Assembly (NCBI GenBank): GCA_010405405.1
Contig: MU004245.1
Coordinates: forward strand, 189,256 to 253,255
Source of the DNA: Microthyrium microscopicum
Taxonomy: Eukaryota; Ascomycota; Dothideomycetes; Microthyriales; Microthyriaceae
Reading direction: 5' to 3'
Length of the DNA stretch: 64,000 nucleotides
The notes below the pieces were generated by a model. That model did not search any database. It saw nothing but the letters and a program-made list of their open reading frames with translations, and was not told the origin of the DNA. The translations under genes were made by a program, and so were the position numbers. Positions within the stretch are counted from its first letter, which is position 1. Every line of letters starts with the position of its first letter. Below, piece after piece: positions 1-11,266 of this stretch.

Positions 1-1895
1 CAAATTGGAGCGGGTCATCATCTTCGAGCATCTGCCGACATCACTCCCTTTGCCTCCCCATCTCTGTCGGGTCGTGGGATTAGACCATCATCCGAAGTCT
101 ACTACAACCAGGCCAACCAAGGCCAAGGTCAGAGCATCGATGATTTAGACAAGGCCACCCAGCAATGGCTTGCGGACATCGATCAATATGAAGCTACTCT
201 AGAGGAAATGGCTACTGCTACCCTTGATCAAGATTTCAAAGATGAATTGAGCGCAATTGAACAATGGTTCAGGGTCCTTAGCGAGGCTGAACGAACCTCT
301 GCTCTGTATGCCCTTTTGCAGCAGACCACTCAGGTTCAGATTCGATTCTTTATTCAGGTTCTACAGGAAATGGCCAAGACCCACCCTATATCTGGTATTT
401 TGACCCCCGCCAACTTCGGCCAAAAGGGTCAGTCCTGCGATGGCCTAGAGATTTCCGTGCTAACATTTGCAGATCCCATGTCTCAAAAGCTCACTGACGC
501 TATGAGCAAACTTGGAGTCGAAGGCTCCCGAAATTCTGTCGGTCTGAGCCGTCCTCCACCTTCACCCGGCGCAAAACGTCTCTCGGGGCTCGATCCATCC
601 ATTATTAGTTCCATGTTTCCCGACGCCGCCGCGGCAATCGCCAAGCAAAAGGAGCAGTTCACCCAGCAGACTGGAATGGCTCCACCATCTACTCGTAACA
701 GCATCATAGGTGATCGTACCTCTCTCATCGGGGATCGCACTTCCCTGGTCGGTGATCGAAGCTCTTTGATTGCTCCAACCATTTCTGCTCCCGAGGAGAA
801 CAAAAAAGATGCTTCCGCTGCACCTTCTTCGCCTTGGGCTCAGCGCGGTGCTGATGGCCAGCGACCAAAGTCCTCTTCTAGTCAACAGCCACCAATGGGT
901 CAATTCATTCAACCACCTCCTTCAGCTGGCGGGTTGAGATCCCCACGACCACCTCAAATTTCGGGTGATACCAATTTGCAAAGCACCACTTTGAATGCGC
1001 CAGAAGGACAGGCGATTCCTCTCCTTTCTCCATATCATGGAAGCGGCAATTGGGCATCCATGGTCAACACGCCTATGGTCCCAAATTTTGCCAACCAACA
1101 AGGCGCAAACCAGGCAGAAATGGTTGCCAATGCCACGGCCATGAAGCTTGCTGCGCTTTCAACCGTGAACAACAGGATCCAATTTGACGATGTACGCAAG
1201 TACCGCCGGTCGAGATCAAACGACGGTCAAGGACATGGTATTCCCCCATCTCCAGGCATTCCAGCCAACTTCATTATGACCAACGAGCATGGTCAAATGC
1301 TTACTCCACAACAAGCCGCCGCGCTTCAAGCTCAACAGCTAGCTGCGCTGAATGCGCGACGATCCAGGCCAAACTCGCCAGGGGTGTTTCTGTCTGGCGC
1401 TCCAAATCTTCATGCTTTGGGCTTCCAAGCTCCCCAAAATAATGCCTTTTTAACCACTCTGGATGCCAACGCCGCGATGGCAGCTGGCATGAATATTGGT
1501 CAATTCGGCATGGGCATGGGCATGGCTGGTGGCGATGGCTATCTTTCCGATCATGGTGATATGCGTCAACGTGGACGTTCTCCTCGTGGTAGACGTGGTA
1601 GCTCCAAGCCTCCAGAGGATCCTACAGATGCACATCTCTTGCAGGATATTCCATCTTGGCTTCGTAGCTTGCGTTTGCACAAGTATACGGATAACTTGAA
1701 AGACCTCAAGTGGCAAGAGCTTATTGAGCTCGACGATGATGGTCTAGAGAAACGGGGCGTTGCTGCAGTTGGTGCTCGACGCAAGATGCTCAAGGTAGGT
1801 TCATTTCTTATTACGCTTGCTTCGATTATTTACTAATTTCCTACCAGGTTTTCGAGCAGGTCAAGGAGGCCAAGGAGACTGGAAAGGTCAATTAA
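1..1895 (+). CDS. VTS1: VTS1-like SAM-domain RNA-binding protein, 5' end cut by the window
   Basis: Partial. The frame is open from base 1, so the true start lies upstream. Exon 1-1794, intron 1795-1847, last exon 1848-1895 ending in TAA. A conserved N-terminal helical block ([20 protein letters not shown], about 277-336) is typical of fungal Vts1. A long Ser/Pro/Gln-rich linker follows, then a C-terminal SAM domain (about 1633-1880) containing [20 protein letters not shown]; the intron falls inside this domain. In yeast, Vts1 binds Smaug-type stem-loops through its SAM domain and recruits CCR4-NOT to destabilise mRNAs, in the cytoplasm; that role is inferred from the family. The linker carries a three-copy heptad repeat near 704-766. 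Confidence 0.9.
701..770 (+). repeat. Three tandem copies of a 21-base unit inside VTS1
   Basis: The translation reads IIGDRTSL, then LIGDRTSL, then LVGDRSSL: a seven-residue unit with Ser/Thr at a fixed place. It sits in the disordered linker before the SAM domain. The copies differ by silent and conservative changes, so the duplication is not recent. Confidence 0.75.
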
Positions 1896-2647
1896 ACTGG
1901 CGCAAGCCATTAGAAAGGTATCCACCGGGAATCATTGGGAACTAATGGTGTCTTGCAAGAGAAATGCATGGAGTCTGGGAAAGAGGATTTTTTTGGCATA
2001 AACCATTGATTTACATGGTATCCGGACAGCAAGATTACAAAATAGTGATGGCTTTTTACTTAGCTCCAACCACTACTATTCAGACACATATATGACAGAC
2101 AGAAGATGAGATATCAAACACATTCACGGTTCATTCAAGGTTTTTGGCTTTTGATTTTAATACAAATATCTGAAGTGAACCAGTGAAATGATAGATACTA
2201 GCTCGGATAGACGCGGAGTGGGGTCTTCTGCTTTGAATGCAGGTCTCAATGTTGCAAACCTACGATTGATCCTTTATCCGGATGCGGGTGGAAACGTGTG
2301 AGAGTTGAGCTATCAGATGCAAATTCATGGTGTGCATATCCTAGTGCTGCAGGTGGATTATTGAAGCAAGGATAGCAGCTTATACGTCTATTGTTTGCTA
2401 TTACTACTGTAGAGTACTCCCCACTACTGCCCGTTCATATGACGATATCATGATTGTCCAGTGGACCTGATATCATTCCACTTTATTATCTGTTTCACCT
2501 CCCACTGTCCTCCTCCTCTTCTTCTTCTCTAGCTCTCTCAGAACCACCCTTTGATACCCAGTGCTAATATATAAGCTCTGCTTGCTCATACATTTGGTCA
2601 ATTGACAGCTTGCCACTATCTAGGTATCATCTTCACAATCATAAGAA
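1896..2647. other. Intergenic: VTS1 3' region and pyruvate decarboxylase promoter
   Basis: I see no gene here. The distal part (about 2490-2647) has promoter-like composition, described separately. Confidence 0.6.
2499..2580 (+). promoter_or_regulatory. Probable core promoter of pyruvate decarboxylase: CT tract and TATA box
   Basis: A pyrimidine-rich run (about 2499-2540, rich in TCCTCCTC and TTCTTCTTC) precedes ATATATAAG at about 2567-2575, 73-80 bases before the start codon. CT tracts next to a TATA box are common in strongly expressed glycolytic genes of filamentous fungi. The role is inferred from sequence and position. Confidence 0.55.
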
Positions 2648-4559
2648 ATGTCTGAAGGTTTAAACTCGCTTCTCAAGGAGCCAATGGACATTGCAGAGGT
2701 ATTTACCACTTCCGTTCAGTGCCTATCGTGCATCTTCCTGACATTTTTTTTACAGTATCTCTTCGCACGCATCAGACAAGCCGGTGTCGAGTCCATATTC
2801 GGCGTCCCAGGCGACTACAATCTAATCGCCCTCGACTACGTCTCCAAAAACGGCCTTACATGGGTCGGTGATGCCAACGAGCTCAACGCCGGTTCGTCCA
2901 TAACTCCTACAAATTCCCTCTCTGCGATCTCTCATAATTAACCACTTTATCCAGGCTACGCAGCAGACGGTTATGCCCGCATCAAAGGCCTCGCCGCCCT
3001 CGTAACAACCTTCGGCGTCGGCGAATTGAGCGCTATCAACGCCCTTGCCGGCGCATACTCCGAATACGTGCCAATAATCCATATTGTGGGCTGTCCTTCC
3101 ACCATCAACCAGGCAAACGGCATGCTGCTCCATCATACGCTAGGCAATGGCGACTTTACTGTCTTCAAGAACATGGCTGCGAATGTATCTGTGGCGGTGG
3201 CTGATTTGAGTAATCCACAGACGGCGGCACATGTGATTGATGATGCGATTACAAAGTGCTGGATTGAAAGTCGGCCGGTGTATATATGGCTGCCGACAGA
3301 TGTGGTGAGATGCAAGGTGGAAGGCAAGAGGCTGGAGACGAAGTTGGCGTTGAGCTTCAAGCCGAATGATGCGGAGAAGGAGAAGTATGTTACGAGTGTG
3401 GTGTTGAAGCATTTGACGGATGCAAAGAATCCGATGGTGTTGGTTGATGCTTGTGCTGTGAGACATCGTGTGAGTTTATTCGACAGAAGATGTCGAAAGA
3501 ACTTATTCTGACTATGACTAGGCACAGGAGGAGGTTGCAGAGTTTCTCAAAGTGTCTGGCCTCCCCTTTGTCACATCTCCAATGGGCAAAGGTGCTGTTG
3601 ACGAGAGTATGCCCAACTACGCGGGAATATACGCTGGAAGTGGCTCGGCACCAAAAGTCAAAGAGCGAGTTGAGGCATCGGATCTTGTCATTACAGTCGG
3701 CTCTATCAAGTCTGACTTCAATACCTCTGGCTTCACATACAAAGTCAGCACTTTGAACACCGTCGACTTGCACAGCAACCGAACAGCCGTTGCGTTCTCT
3801 GAATACCCTGGCGTGCGTATGAACGGCGTGCTGACTAGCCTCACCAAAGAGCTGAAGTCCAAGAACATCAAGCTCAACATCGTGCCAGGCCCCAAAATTA
3901 CAAATTCCATTCCAGAGTCTGAATCTTCCACCGGCACCATTACCCACGCCTGGCTCTGGCCTCGTCTGGGCAAATGGCTTGAGCCAAACGATGTCGTGGT
4001 TACTGAGACCGGTACTGCCAACTTTGGCATCATGGAGACACATTTTCCACCAGGTGTCCGCTCCATCAACCAGTATCTATGGGGTTCCATCGGGTACGCA
4101 ACAGGCGCTGCGCAAGGAGCCACTCAGGCCGCGCGCGAGAAGAAGCTCAACCGCACGATCCTGTGGACTGGCGATGGCAGTTTCCAACTGACAGCTCAGG
4201 CCGTTAGCACGATGCTCCGTAATGATCTTGCTCCGATTCTGTTTGTCATTTGCAACAAGGGATATACCATTGAGCGGTTCATCCACGGAATGGAGGCGGA
4301 TTATAATGACGTCCCGGATTGGCATTACAAAGATCTGCCGACGACTTTCGGTGCGCGCGAAGGCCAGTCGAAGGGCTATCAGGTGAAGACCAAGGAGGCA
4401 TTTGAAGAACTCTTATCCGACAAGGAGTTTAGCAATGGCCAGAGTAAAGTGTTGCGCTTCGTTGAGGTCCATATGGAGATGGAGGATGCGCCATATTTGT
4501 TGAAAATTACGTCCGAGGCTGCTGCTAAGGGTATCGAGGCGCAACAGGGCGAGCAATAA
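2648..4559 (+). CDS. PDC1: Pyruvate decarboxylase (thiamine diphosphate-dependent)
   Basis: Four exons: 2648-2698, 2756-2891, 2955-3469 and 3522-4559, giving about 579 residues, normal for the family. The enzyme converts pyruvate to acetaldehyde and CO2 in the cytosol, the first step of ethanol fermentation. Visible catalytic features: the cofactor-activating Glu in [17 protein letters not shown] (about residue 59), the HH pair in [11 protein letters not shown] (about 122-123), and the ThDP/Mg motif WTGDGSFQL (Gly-Asp-Gly about 451-453) closed by [14 protein letters not shown]. The last has Cys-Asn where yeast Pdc1 has Asn-Asn; I recall this as common in filamentous fungi. A related indolepyruvate or phenylpyruvate decarboxylase is possible, but PDC fits best. 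Exon 1 is only 17 codons. The gene ends 100 bases from the convergent oxygenase gene. Confidence 0.93.
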
Positions 4560-4659
4560 GAGGATATCGGATGGTAGCACATATATAGGCGATGTGTGTC
4601 CGGGAAGGCGTAATGCAAAAATGTAACGATGACAGCCAGCAATCCAAATCTCGATATAA

Positions 4660-5544
4660 TCACAGCTCCTCCTTCTCCGCCTCCACCAACCTTTTATCAA
4701 AGATTTCCCTAAACCCAGGCTGATACCAACTCCAAATATTCAACCCAATCTTCGTCCCCTTCCGCACCGGCATCCCCGCATGCCACAACTCCTCCCATCC
4801 CCGTCCATCAGGCTTGAAATTCTCCCAATACACCGCACTCCCCGCCACCGGCCGAAACGTCACGCCCGTTCTCTCCTCCTCTTCCTCCCCATCAGCACAT
4901 TCAATGTACTCACACCACTCTGCACCCTTCGGCTTCTCCAACCGCGGAAACTCCGTTCCTCCACCTTCACACCCCTCACACGCAACATACACCATCAATG
5001 TGCTAACCCGTCCACCGCCCCGCGCACTTAGTTCGCCCGCCCAGTCAAAATGGTGGCTATAATGTCCACCAGCCTCGTATCGCTGCGCCCAGAGCCGCTC
5101 GACGTACGTGTCGACCGGCCAACCTTGCAGTGCTAGTGCGCGCGACTCTATGCATTGTACTATATCATCACGCGGCAGTTGGGCGCGAGAGGAGTTGCGG
5201 ATGGACATGTCGATGGAGGCCTGGGTGCCGGCGTAAATTGGCGATTGAGCGTAGAGCGGGTTGGCGAGGGATGTGATGTGATCGCGTTCGTTTGGGGTGA
5301 GGAAGGAGGGGATGTAGAGTATCAGGGGAGAGCGAGAGAGAAGGTGGATTGGGTATGTGTGGTTTGGACATGAGAGGGAAGGGGAGGGTAGGACGAGGGT
5401 GTTGTTGGGGTCGAGGGAATTTGCTGGTGGAAGGGATGGAGCGGAGAAGAGGATTGTGGAGAGAGGCGAGAGTATGAATATGTAGGTGGGTATTATGAGT
5501 AGGGTGTACTGGAGTAGGGATGCGGGAGATGTTGATATTGCCAT
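4660..5544 (-). CDS. Prolyl 4-hydroxylase-like 2-oxoglutarate/Fe(II) dioxygenase, membrane-anchored
   Basis: Single exon, 294 residues. An N-terminal hydrophobic segment (about residues 10-33) suggests a signal anchor in the ER or secretory pathway. The C-terminal half is a P4Hc double-stranded beta-helix domain: iron ligands H165-x-D167 in HHFDWAG, a distal His at 255 in ELWHAGMPVRKGTKIGLNIW, and Lys265 as the 2-oxoglutarate anchor. All expected catalytic residues are present. The family hydroxylates proline, but fungal substrates are mostly unknown and none can be read here. An acidic insert (about 218-225, DGEEEEE) lies in the core. Third positions are rich in C. The gene is tail to tail with pyruvate decarboxylase and divergent from the RSC gene. 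Confidence 0.85.
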   Translation of the reverse strand: MAISTSPASLLQYTLLIIPTYIFILSPLSTILFSAPSLPPANSLDPNNTLVLPSPSLSCPNHTYPIHLLSRSPLILYIPSFLTPNERDHITSLANPLYAQSPIYAGTQASIDMSIRNSSRAQLPRDDIVQCIESRALALQGWPVDTYVERLWAQRYEAGGHYSHHFDWAGELSARGGGRVSTLMVYVACEGCEGGGTEFPRLEKPKGAEWCEYIECADGEEEEERTGVTFRPVAGSAVYWENFKPDGRGWEELWHAGMPVRKGTKIGLNIWSWYQPGFREIFDKRLVEAEKEEL

Positions 5545-5999
5545 GTTGAAGGATAGAGGTGACTGGTGCGGTTGTTATTTTGGTTGTTTAATGACAGTGG
5601 TTGGGTATAGGTTGTAAAGACTGTAAGACCGGTCAAGAATATTTAAAGATTGAATGGTTAAGGACTCGTCATGGCTGTAGATGTACTCTTGCTCCGCGCT
5701 TTCGCACCTTTGGACATGGGAAGAGTAGTTCCGAGTTGCTGATGTTCGATAAATAAGGGGCAGAGATCCGCGGCTAATATTTTTATATCTGGCGCTTAAG
5801 CAAGGTACCGCGCTTAGAGCTAGGGTCGCTTTGGCAGCTTATCTCGACCAATCAGAGCGAGGGTCGCCCTGAAGCTGCAGTCGCGGTTTGGAACTTTGCG
5901 ACAACTTGCCCTCGTCGCATACATCGACGCGCTCCCTCTTCCCATCTACTGTCACTCCCTGAATAATCCTCATTGTTGTTACGCATACTCCCGCGCATC
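5545..5999. promoter_or_regulatory. Shared promoter region between the oxygenase (-) and RSC subunit (+)
   Basis: 455 bases separate the two divergent start codons, so both promoters must lie here or overlap. I see no gene and no clear TATA box. The part nearest the RSC gene is rich in GCG and TCG. Confidence 0.5.
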
Positions 6000-8983
6000 A
6001 TGGCTCCCACTCGGGCCTCTGAGGTAAGCTTCCCTCTCTTCTTTCACTCTGATCCTTTTTGTCACCACAAAACCAGCATACTATGCTAGCCATCGCAGCC
6101 ATTGGATGTCTCTTGCGCCCGTTCCATACTGACACTTAGATAGTCCAAGGCATCGCCAACGCCACCTAAAGACGACAATGCCGACTCTCCTGTCAATGAA
6201 ACTGCCGCAAACGACGATGGGCACCATGCCACCGCAGAGCCCACCATAGAATCGACCGTGACCGAAGAACAACTCGATGGCATGCATACAGTCCTCAACA
6301 ATGTGTACCGCTTCCGCACAGCTGATGGAGAAGATCCGTCCAAGCTCTTTCAACGCAAAGTCAACCGACGTATACTGCCCGACTACTACGATGTCATCAA
6401 GGAGCCCATGGCCATGTCAACCATCAAGGCGAAGTTGGCTAATCGCGAATACAAGGCGTTTGAAGAGTTTGTTCGAGACTGGGCCTTGATCAGTCATAAT
6501 GCCCAAGTGTACAATTCTCCCAATGCGCAGGCTTACGTGGATGCTCTCGTTATCAAGGATGTGGTTTCCAAGCAGCTACAGCTTCTTGTGGATCAAGGGG
6601 TGATTACCAAGGAGGTTTCAGTTTGGCCATTCTTGGGCGAAATCCCACCTGCTGATGAAGTTGTTGCCGAGGAAGAGGAAGAAGAAGAGGACGATGAAGA
6701 GGAGGAAGAAGACGATGAAGAAGATGAGGAAGAAGATGAAGAGGATGGCCGAAAGAAGCGGAAGCGTGGTCGAATCTCCACGGCCGCTAAGCGCGAGTCC
6801 AAAGGCGAAGAGAAAGAGAAGGATGAAGATCCAGAGTTGCGAAAGAAGAGGGGTAGACCTCCGCGTGTCGACACTCCAATGGAAGCCCGCATCAAGGCAA
6901 TCATGAAAGGTCTCAGAAAGCCGAAGAACAGCAACGGGGATCTCATGATTCTGTCTTTTGAAAGATTACCTGATAAGCAAGAACTACCCGACTATTTTAA
7001 TGAGATCAAGAATCCAATGGCGCTGGATGGCATCAAGAGAAAGCTGAAACGGAAGAAGTACACGTCTGTTGATCAGTTCATGAGAGATGTTAATCTGATG
7101 TTCGATAATGCCAAGCAATACAACCAGGATGAAAGTCAAATATACAAGGACGCTGTCGAACTTCAACAAGAAGGAAAGTCTCTAGCAGAGGCTGAGAAAG
7201 CGAAACCAGATTCCGATTTCACCATGGAAGATGGTAGAATACCAATGCCCGAAGGCATCTTGCATAATGGCGAGGTCTGGAAAGTTGGTGAGCAAACCCT
7301 ATCCGACTTTTTGTTTTCTTGAATTAACCTTTTGTCTAGGCGACTGGGTTCATATTCAGAACGCCAATGACCTAACAAAACCGATTGTGGCTCAGATATA
7401 TCGTACCTGGCGTGATCAAGATGGCGCCAAGTGGGTAAATGCCTGTTGGTACTATCGCCCCGAACAAACCATTCATCGTTTTGATCGTCATTTCTACGAA
7501 AATGAGGTTATGAAGACAGGTCAATATCGCGACCATCCTATCGACGAGGTCATTGACCGATGTTTTGTCATGTTTTTCACTCGATACAACAAAGGCCGAC
7601 CTAGAAACTTTCCAGCAGACAAGGAAGTTTACGTTTGCGAGTGCCGATACAACGAGGAAAAGCATAAGCTGAACAAAATCAAGACTTGGGCCAGCTGTTT
7701 GCCTGACGAGGTTCGCGATAAGGATTACGAAATGGATCTGTACGATGCGCCCAAGAAATTGAAGAAGGTACCAAGTCCAATCAAGTATCTATTCAAAGAA
7801 GGCGAGCAGAAAGAAACCGACGATTTACCCAAACCAATCTGGGGAGCGCCTAATGCTCCTCCCAAGATTGGAGCGGTTCATACTCGGCCCAGAGATCCAA
7901 AGGTAAGTTACTGTTTGTTGTTTGATAATGTAAGGTGCGTCAGAAATCTATTGCTAACACACTCAGGACTCTCCACCTCCAGAACCTACTCCAACACCAC
8001 CACCACAACCTCCACCGCAACCGATAAGACAAATGTCTTCCCATCATGCCAATGGCTATCCACTTGACAGACCCAATAATATCAATACTGCGGCTGCAAA
8101 CACGCCTAGGCATAATTCCCATCAAATGCCCACCTCTCAAGCTCTTGCTACTCCAGGGTCGTACACACCAGGCCATGGAGGTCATGTCTCACAATATCAT
8201 CCTTCTCCTTCACCAGCGCCCGGCCATGCGCAGTTGCCTCATAGTAACAGCTATGCTGGACACCATGCGCCATCATTTCCTCATCATCCGGCTCAGCAGC
8301 AAGTGAATTACAACAGCCCCGCGCAACATTCGCAGGTTCGCCAGGCTCAAGGCCCACCTCCCGCGTATAAGGCACCAAATCAGGTCGAAGTGTGGCATCT
8401 GCCTGACTCTGCGAATGCCAGCATTCCCGAAGATATCCGCAATCAATTCCAACAAGACGCCAATGGTCGCGTCCTCTTCTTCACCGCTCCTCCAGCCGTT
8501 TCCTCAACAGATACAAAAAAGAAGCTCAAGCATACACCTGGCTATCTGGCCTTCAGAGCCAAGCAAATCCGCGAAAAGCTGGAAGCCAAAAAACGCCGTG
8601 ACAATGAAACCACTGCCGGCGCTGAACAGCCCTTGGCCAAGAAGGCTCGCATGCAAGAGCCCCCAACCTTTGCCGAACTCGAATTCGACGAAAATGGTAT
8701 CCCAACCAAGGCAATTGAGTACATCAACGACTTGCTGATGGACTCGACCATTGCGCAGCTCAAAGCGACGCACGGCGAAGAAGGTGCCAAACAGGCACTC
8801 GAAGTGCACATGGACTATGTCAGCGCGGCATGGCAGGCGCGTGCAGATGAGCGGGAGCGCACTGCACAGGCGCAAGCAGAACGAATGGCCAAGGCCAAAG
8901 CAGAGTCGAAAATCACTGGCTTGTCAAGATTGCTTGATTACAAGCCACCTAATGAACAATTAGAGTGGCCGGATCGACATTGA
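6000..8983 (+). CDS. RSC1: RSC chromatin-remodelling subunit, Rsc1/Rsc2 type (two bromodomains, AT hook, BAH)
   Basis: Exons 6000-6023, 6144-7287, 7340-7902 and 7967-8983, about 915 residues. The first exon codes only MAPTRASE; it is needed because the second opens in frame right after the acceptor at 6143. Order of parts: bromodomain 1 (about 47-160, with LPDYYDVIKEPMAMSTIK), a Glu/Asp-rich tract (about 183-210), a basic stretch and AT hook KKRGRPPRV (about 241), bromodomain 2 (about 261-370, LPDYFNEIKNPMALDGIK), BAH domain (from about 391; WVHIQNANDLTKPIVAQIYR), then a Pro/His/Gln-rich region and a charged C-terminus. This is the exact order of yeast Rsc1/Rsc2, which bind acetylated nucleosomes for the RSC complex in the nucleus. 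Confidence 0.92.
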
Positions 8984-9964
8984 GTCCGTTTCTTGGACAC
9001 CTCTGGCATGGCATGGATGAGCTGATAAAGAAATTCAGGATATGAGTACCGGTTCGATGCTCAAATCGTGCAACGAAAAATTGTACGAATATTGCTGTAG
9101 GGATAAGTTCAATAGGAACTGGGCAGCACGTGTTTGAATGCCGTGTTTCAAAAGCTTGAGTAGACGGAGCTACGGACATGACTGATGGAAAGCTAAGATA
9201 CTGCTTGATATCGTCGAATGATAATTATTCTTCAAGCCCATGCGCATATTGTACCGATATAGCTAACTCGAGAGAATAGTGTCAGTAAATACCTTCATTC
9301 CATTGTGCGAATATCTGCCTCTTTTAAAAATCCATCACGCATGAGCGACCTTTCAACTTGGGACAAAATTCTCCTTCTGGCGACCTCTTTATGATGATAC
9401 TCCTTTCCATTTCGTGGTCTAGAATGATATCCCTTGGGCCAAGACTTCTCCTGGCCAAAATTGGTCGAAAATCCGACGCCATGTTTTTCAGCTTTCAAAC
9501 TATCAACTCAGGGGGAAATTCTCCGATCAAATCAAAATTATAAGACATGAGACTATCTCTCGAGGCCGACCAAACCCCTCTTGCTCGATGACTTTTCCAG
9601 GCTATATCTTGATAGCTTGACATCCATTTAATGTCAACCACGGGAACCATTCAGGGGCCAACCTCTCATCAAATGCCAGTGACGAATGTGAGCAACTTGT
9701 GTCTATCAAGTGGTCCAAGATCTCTTTAATAGAGTCAGCCTTGAACATCAGTCTTCTCCCACCACTTTTCATAAATCGTCAAGATCAGCTCCCAAATTTT
9801 GAATTTCCTTGGGCACAAATCCAACACTTGTGCCTCCCCAAACTGTCACCACTCCTTTAGCATTTACGACTCACGAATCTGCTATATCGCTTGTATATCA
9901 CTGTACTACTACTTGTACTATATCTTCACTTTTTCACATTTTGTCACTACAGTCCACTGCTATC
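8984..9964. other. Intergenic, about 980 bases
   Basis: Holds the 3' end of the RSC gene and the promoter of the CBM18 gene. I see no convincing open frame. A CACGTG hexamer occurs near 9127 but has no obvious partner gene. Confidence 0.5.
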
Positions 9965-10813
9965 ATGCTTTTTATCCATCTCCTTCCCTTTGCCCTGCTC
10001 GCTTCCGCCCGCCTCTGGCCCCGTGCTGGTACCACCGTGTCGCCTGATGGATCCTGCGGCAGCACCAGCGGCTACACCTGCGTTGGCTATGGTGATGGAT
10101 CCTGCTGTAGCGCAGCCAACTTCTGTGGATCTACCGATGGCCATTGTGGTGATGGTTGCCAGAGCAGCTATGGCACATGCGGGTCATCTAATTCCTCGTC
10201 TTCGGCTGTGTCCTCGGCGGCATCCACAGACCAAACGACAGCAGCACCATCCTCAAGCACTGGCATCTCACGGCCACTCAGATTCAACCGAACTGGCCAT
10301 CACCACAGCAAGCATCGACATGGCTGGCGGCATGACTTGTGGAATTCTACCACGGAGAACGGCACGATGTGTAACGATACAACGGTCGACGATCCTGCAT
10401 GTAATGGAACGATGACGAATGACACGTCAGACAGCTCGGATTCAGACGATGATTCGAGTCAAGAGGACGCGGCTTCCAACTCCGACTCGGACTCTGACAC
10501 CGACGACGACGATGATGATGGTACCGAAGATGCTACTGAAGATTCGACTGAAGATGCTACTGCAGCCGCTACTGAAGATGCAGCCTCAGCCGCTACTGAA
10601 GATGCAACCGCAGCCGCTACCGACGAAGCCACGGATGACGAAGACGACACCACGACGCTCACCGAGAATTCTGCCTCCGTTGACGCAGCAGATGCGGACG
10701 ACAGCGACACCTACAGCATGACTCCAACATCCACGGAAATGCCAGATCCGAGCTTGAGCGACGCGGCCACTTCATCAAGTGCCACCGAGACACCCAAACA
10801 TGACAATGCCTAG
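9965..10813 (+). CDS. Secreted CBM18 (hevein-like chitin-binding) protein with acidic Ser/Thr-rich tail
   Basis: Single exon, 282 residues. The start at 9965 gives a clean signal peptide (MLFIHLLPFALLASA); an upstream in-frame start would bury it. Residues about 26-73 form a type 1 chitin-binding domain with eight Cys at 31, 39, 47, 48, 54, 61, 65 and 72, including SCCSAANFCGSTDGHCG. The rest is low complexity: a Ser/Thr linker, a His/Arg patch near 110-120, N-glycosylation motifs, then a long Asp/Glu/Thr/Ala tail with imperfect repeats (DATEDSTEDATAAATEDAAS). A role in the wall, or in shielding chitin, is inferred from the domain. There is no obvious hydrophobic GPI signal at the C-terminus, so it is probably released or wall-bound. 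Confidence 0.8.
   Translation: MLFIHLLPFALLASARLWPRAGTTVSPDGSCGSTSGYTCVGYGDGSCCSAANFCGSTDGHCGDGCQSSYGTCGSSNSSSSAVSSAASTDQTTAAPSSSTGISRPLRFNRTGHHHSKHRHGWRHDLWNSTTENGTMCNDTTVDDPACNGTMTNDTSDSSDSDDDSSQEDAASNSDSDSDTDDDDDDGTEDATEDSTEDATAAATEDAASAATEDATAAATDEATDDEDDTTTLTENSASVDAADADDSDTYSMTPTSTEMPDPSLSDAATSSSATETPKHDNA
10530..10650 (+). repeat. Imperfect tandem repeats coding the acidic Ala/Thr/Glu tail
   Basis: The unit GCTACTGAAGATGC recurs several times with variation (ATEDA, STEDA, ATEDAASA). It lies inside the CBM18 gene and probably varies in copy number between strains. Confidence 0.65.
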
Positions 10814-11266
10814 GCTACTTACGAAGCTATGAGAACCATGTTGTATTCTACGCAAGCTCACTTGTTCTTAGAAAATAGACTGCTGATTGACATTTTATTT
10901 CTGCTTGCAATCATTGACGCATGTATTTCAACGAGCATCATTGCGATCAAATTTAGACTGCTTGTAACGGCATGCTTATTTACCGCAACTATCTTTCGAC
11001 CTTGCTGCTTTCTATCTCAACTGTATTCTTTTGCTACATCCTGCATTTATGCTTTGAGTTCAGTCTTTTGCATTTCAGCATGAGCATTTCAGCAACACCT
11101 CACATTCTTATGCTTGTAAGTTCATTCTCACTTTCGTAGTCCCATCAAATCAGCATTTGTTCCAATGTACATAGAACGAAAAAAAATAAAAAGTGTCATT
11201 GACACGAACATATAACCTATATCTTGATTTATATAGTTCTTGCGTATGGCAAGTCATTTCTCTTTT
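10814..11266. other. Intergenic, about 450 bases
   Basis: AT-rich sequence between two convergent genes. I see no gene; it should hold both 3' untranslated regions. Confidence 0.5.

Noticed and set aside
6593-6946. Long Ser-rich frame on the minus strand
   Set aside because: It is the antisense of the Glu/Asp codons in the RSC gene's acidic tract (GAA/GAG read as TTC/CTC and shifted to Ser), not a gene.
10459-10710. Ser/Val/Ala-rich minus-strand frame
   Set aside because: Antisense of the acidic repeat tail of the CBM18 protein.
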